Shown here piece after piece: positions 61,000-64,000 of a stretch of 64,000 nucleotides of DNA. The notes below the pieces were generated by a model. It made no database searches. It was not told the DNA's origin and was given only the letters and a program-made list of their open reading frames with translations. Location: the NCBI RefSeq assembly GCF_003590095.1, contig NC_039488.1, positions 2,294,001 to 2,358,000 of the forward strand. The letters run 5' to 3'. The translations under genes and the position numbers were made by a program. Source of the stretch: Trichoplusia ni (lineage: Eukaryota > Arthropoda > Insecta > Lepidoptera > Noctuidae). Each line of letters opens with the position of its first letter. The stretch's first letter is position 1.

Positions 61000-62586
61000 G
61001 TCAAAGCTAGCTGGGCAGCAGTTTTTAAATAGCTCATCGTCATAAGTCTCAAACTCAAAGTCAAAGAGTTTATTCGCAAGTGTCTAATATTTAGTGTTCC
61101 TTTCTTATAGCCATCGCAAGTTCTGGAATAGTCTTAAGTAACTATTTTTCTAAGAACCGAGAAATCCATTCCATTCCATTTCAAATTTATGAATACTGGG
61201 AGTAGTATATGTTAGAGATATTTAAAACAGCTTTATGCAGTAACCCTCTTTATTTTGCCGGTGAATCATCTTGGACATCCACTCCCAGGGAAGATTTTTT
61301 CAGACTCTTTGGCTAAGCTTAAAAGACCGTGCTACGTCATCTGCGTCTTGGTGACGGTGATGCAATGCATTGTAATTCTTCATTACCCTAAGCTTTTTCG
61401 ACTATTTTCGACTGTTTAAACTAAAGAGGTTAATGTCTAGTTCTACATTTCAACCAAAAAGTTTGCCACAATAGACTCAAGGCATCCCCCAATATTTTCT
61501 TGTTCAATATTAATAAGATGAAACAAACATTTATCAATTTATCTGTATCAACAAGACAATAGAATCGAAATAATATTTGTTTACTGAGTATATTGGGTCT
61601 TACGTAATAACTAATTTACTAGATATCAAGTTTGTGTGTTGGCATTAATGGTTGTCGTATCCAAACCACTTCGTTATTATTCCATTTAATTTTATTTATA
61701 ATCATACCTAAATTACACAAAAACAAATTACTCTATCAACCCTATTACAGAAAGACGCATGAGGTTATATCCATTCGAAAAAAGGTAATAATATCATCTG
61801 AATCGAACAACACAAAATGAGTTTTAATAGTCTAAGAATAGAGTATGAATTGCATTTACATAATACTGCATGTTTTAATAATTCTCCCCGAGGAAGCGGA
61901 GTCTTGTTGGACTAAGAAATGTTATACCAGTATCTACAAATGAAGTGTTTGGAACAGTAAATTCTGGGAGTACATTTATCCGCAGTCTCACGTCATAGTA
62001 CGTTATACCCTGACACGCATTCGCTGGATTAAGCTTTGCATATTCCAGAGAGAACTACAGCTAGTAAACCTAGCTCTGATTACATATTCAAGTGATGCAA
62101 TAAATTGCTGGGTTAGGACGGACACTGGTGTCCTTAATATCTGGTGGTAAGATTAATTTTTGGGAGCTCTGTTTTGTTTTGACTCATGAATGAAATTGAC
62201 GTTGTAACTTTTTCTTTTCAACTGTTAATAGAAACACCATTGAAAAATCTGTATTTTAACATTACCACCTTTTAATTTGCTTAAAAATACAAATAACTAG
62301 GCTGACGTCACGATTTCATGATGTCTTTTATTAGAGGACTCAAAAATTTAACACCCACTATAATTATGTCACACATTATGACATTTTAGATTTGTCCCAA
62401 TTCACTGTAACATCTAGCAATATTGCACAATACTTTCTTCCCGCTAGCATCAGGGTGGCTTCAAGGGTTGGTTCAATGAACTATTCAGCATAGAGATTTG
62501 AATTTGCTTATTGGTTGAATCTAAAAATTCTACGTCGTTTTCACAAAAATAAATTCTGGTTACAATTTTCACGAATTAATCATCTT
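61000..62586. other. AT-rich sequence, no gene seen
   Basis: No coding exon or element end is supported. One short direct repeat ATTCCATTCCATTTC occurs near 61167. Confidence 0.3.
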
Positions 62587-62870
62587 CTTCTAATATATAA
62601 AATTCCTGTGTCACGATGTTAGTTAAAGTACTCCTCCGAAACGGCTTAACCGATTTTTACCAAATTTTATATGCGTATTCAGTAGGTCTGAGAATCGACT
62701 AACATCTATTTTTCATACCCCTAAGTGATAAGGGTTGCTCACACTAAAAAAATATATTTTATTTTTGGAACGAAATTGTTTGTTTTTATTTTTTTATAAT
62801 GTACTTAGCGTTGAAAATTCATAAAACTAGAAAAAAAAATCGGCAAAACAACGTTTGCTAGGTCAGCTAG
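62587..62870 (+). mobile_element. Lep1-like Helitron, copy 2
   Basis: It starts CTTCTAATATATAAAAT and shares long identical blocks with copy 1 (37764-38040), including the whole of CCGAAACGGCTTAACCGATTT and CAGTAGGTCTGAGAATCGAC. It ends AACGTTTGCTAGGTCAGCTAG followed by T. The two copies differ mainly in the A/T-rich middle and near the 3' third. Near-identity of the 5' halves suggests fairly recent spread or strong family conservation. Confidence 0.75.
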
Positions 62871-64000
62871 TTATTTTATAAATATAGGAGTTAATAAGTC
62901 TGCTCCTATTGTGTGAAAGAAAGACAACTTCGAAACAACGACGTGCTGTCTCTCGTCTACGTTTCCCGTGACGTCAGGTCTGCTGCAGTTTGATATTCAC
63001 GTCAATGAAAGAACATAAAACATCAAAAGTAAAAAGATTTCTTATTTTAAATATCAATCTTACCTTGATATTATAACCCTTAATGAATTTACCGACTCCG
63101 TTCCTTAGCTGGTAAAATGTAATAAAACCCACATGCCTAACTTATTTAAAAAGCTATTAGATCAAAAATGTTAGTAAAGTCTCTCAGTTTTTTTATTGGA
63201 CACGGACACGTCTCAAATTCATATTGTTTTTGTTTTATAATTATAAAGTATATGACTGTAATATGCCTAATATTTGCATATTATATATGCAAATATTAGT
63301 ATCCTGCTGCTGAAAAAAGACCTCCCCTTTTTCTTCTAGAACTCTCCCACTATGTTGAAATAATCACACCACTACCGATATCAGAGAAAAAACTGCCAAG
63401 CTAAAGTGCCATGGGACTGATCGCGATGGCCAAAGATCGTCTTGCAAATTGATAATTATTTTTAAACGTATAAAACAATATTTCCTATTAATCTTATTAG
63501 TTGTCGTCATCTAAAAAAATGCCTCTTATTTTCCATGGCATTAGACTCACGTGTCGTTATAAACCAGGGTACAGGCCATTTGAGCTCGCTACGAGGATAA
63601 CATATTATAAAGGATACTAGCTGTTATTTTTATAGCAAGTGCCCCTAGTGGACTACAAATCAAGATAACAAGCGGAGATAGAGTCCAGACGGAAATATTT
63701 ACACATAGCCAGTGTTTTATTCAGTACAGCTGAATAATCATGGAGTTTTCTGAGTTATTTTCTATCGATACTGTTAAATTAAGTACTTTCGAATCTGGCA
63801 TTATATTTTGTTCTTGATAGCTCGATTATGAATATTTTTTGTATATATCTTAGAGTCGATTTTGTTGGGATTTCTTGTCGAATATTTCTGGGAATCGTAT
63901 CTTGATAGACAATTCCTACTAACAAAAATTCGATCATTCAGTTCTCAAAAATCTGTAATTGACTTAAATTTTTATCAAGACAATGTTTTGGTTTTCAATC
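62871..64000. other. AT-rich sequence with one perfect hairpin
   Basis: Other than the hairpin at 63267-63299 I see no gene or element. A mild GC rise at 62930-62990 has no clear meaning. Confidence 0.3.
63267..63299. repeat. Perfect 14-bp hairpin with 5-base loop
   Basis: CTAATATTTGCATA (63267-63280) is exactly reverse-complemented at 63286-63299 with TTATA between. It contains ATTTGCATA, an octamer-like POU-factor site, in both orientations. It may be a foldback remnant or a paired binding site. Confidence 0.65.

Noticed and set aside
1..64000. CRISPR array, prophage, operon or toxin-antitoxin locus
   Set aside because: There are no regularly spaced direct repeats, no dense bacterial-type coding and no ribosome-binding-site pattern. 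The repeats are animal mobile elements.

Overview
This is AT-rich animal nuclear DNA, almost certainly from a moth or butterfly (Lepidoptera). The assignment rests on interspersed repeats I recognise as lepidopteran: two copies of a Lep1-like Helitron family, another short Helitron-like element, tRNA-derived SINEs, the 'AACTGT..AGATACAT/GCCTGGTGA.AGACGGA' repeat near 29 kb, the 'CAACCGACTTC..AAAAG' repeat near 30.5 kb and the 'GTCCACTGCTGGGCATAGGCC' repeat near 23.3 kb. No complete protein-coding gene, rRNA, functional tRNA, CRISPR array or bacterial operon is visible. Nearly all open frames are short (60-119 codons) and look like chance frames in intron or intergenic DNA.

Layout. (1) 1-10 kb: an exactly 1000-base N gap at 6050-7049 is flanked by two nearly identical 2.2-kb copies, 3824-6049 and 7050-9279. 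The left copy stops, and the right copy starts, exactly at the gap. This is the signature of two overlapping contigs that were never merged. A broken coding relic on the minus strand lies in the repeated segment. (2) 10.0-10.4 kb: a CpG-rich island that looks like a promoter and untranslated first exon, probably firing on the minus strand. (3) 10.4-24.1 kb: AT-rich sequence with SINE fragments, a short repeat and several hairpins. (4) 24.1-25.3 kb: a GC-rich block ending in a well-spaced TATA box and initiator, giving a strong candidate plus-strand promoter. (5) 27-31 kb: a cluster of mobile-element fragments, then a possible plus-strand internal exon at 31002-31228. (6) 31.2-53.8 kb: long non-coding stretches with several GC-richer, motif-dense blocks that may be regulatory, one Lep1-like copy and a few repeat pairs. 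(7) 53.8-64 kb: a minus-strand candidate last coding exon at 53844-54068, a possible 50-nt minus-strand exon at 59873-59922, more SINEs, an AT microsatellite and a second Lep1-like copy.

The picture is of long introns or intergenic DNA with scattered exons of at least two genes, one plus and one or more minus. I could not name any gene from its protein fragments. The clearest result is the assembly artefact at 3.8-9.3 kb. The most useful biological leads are the 24.8-kb promoter, the 53.8-kb terminal exon, the coding relic, and a diverged sequence pair (38.3 kb and 59.8 kb) centred on a splice-donor-like site. I found no convincing evidence of a new multi-gene system.
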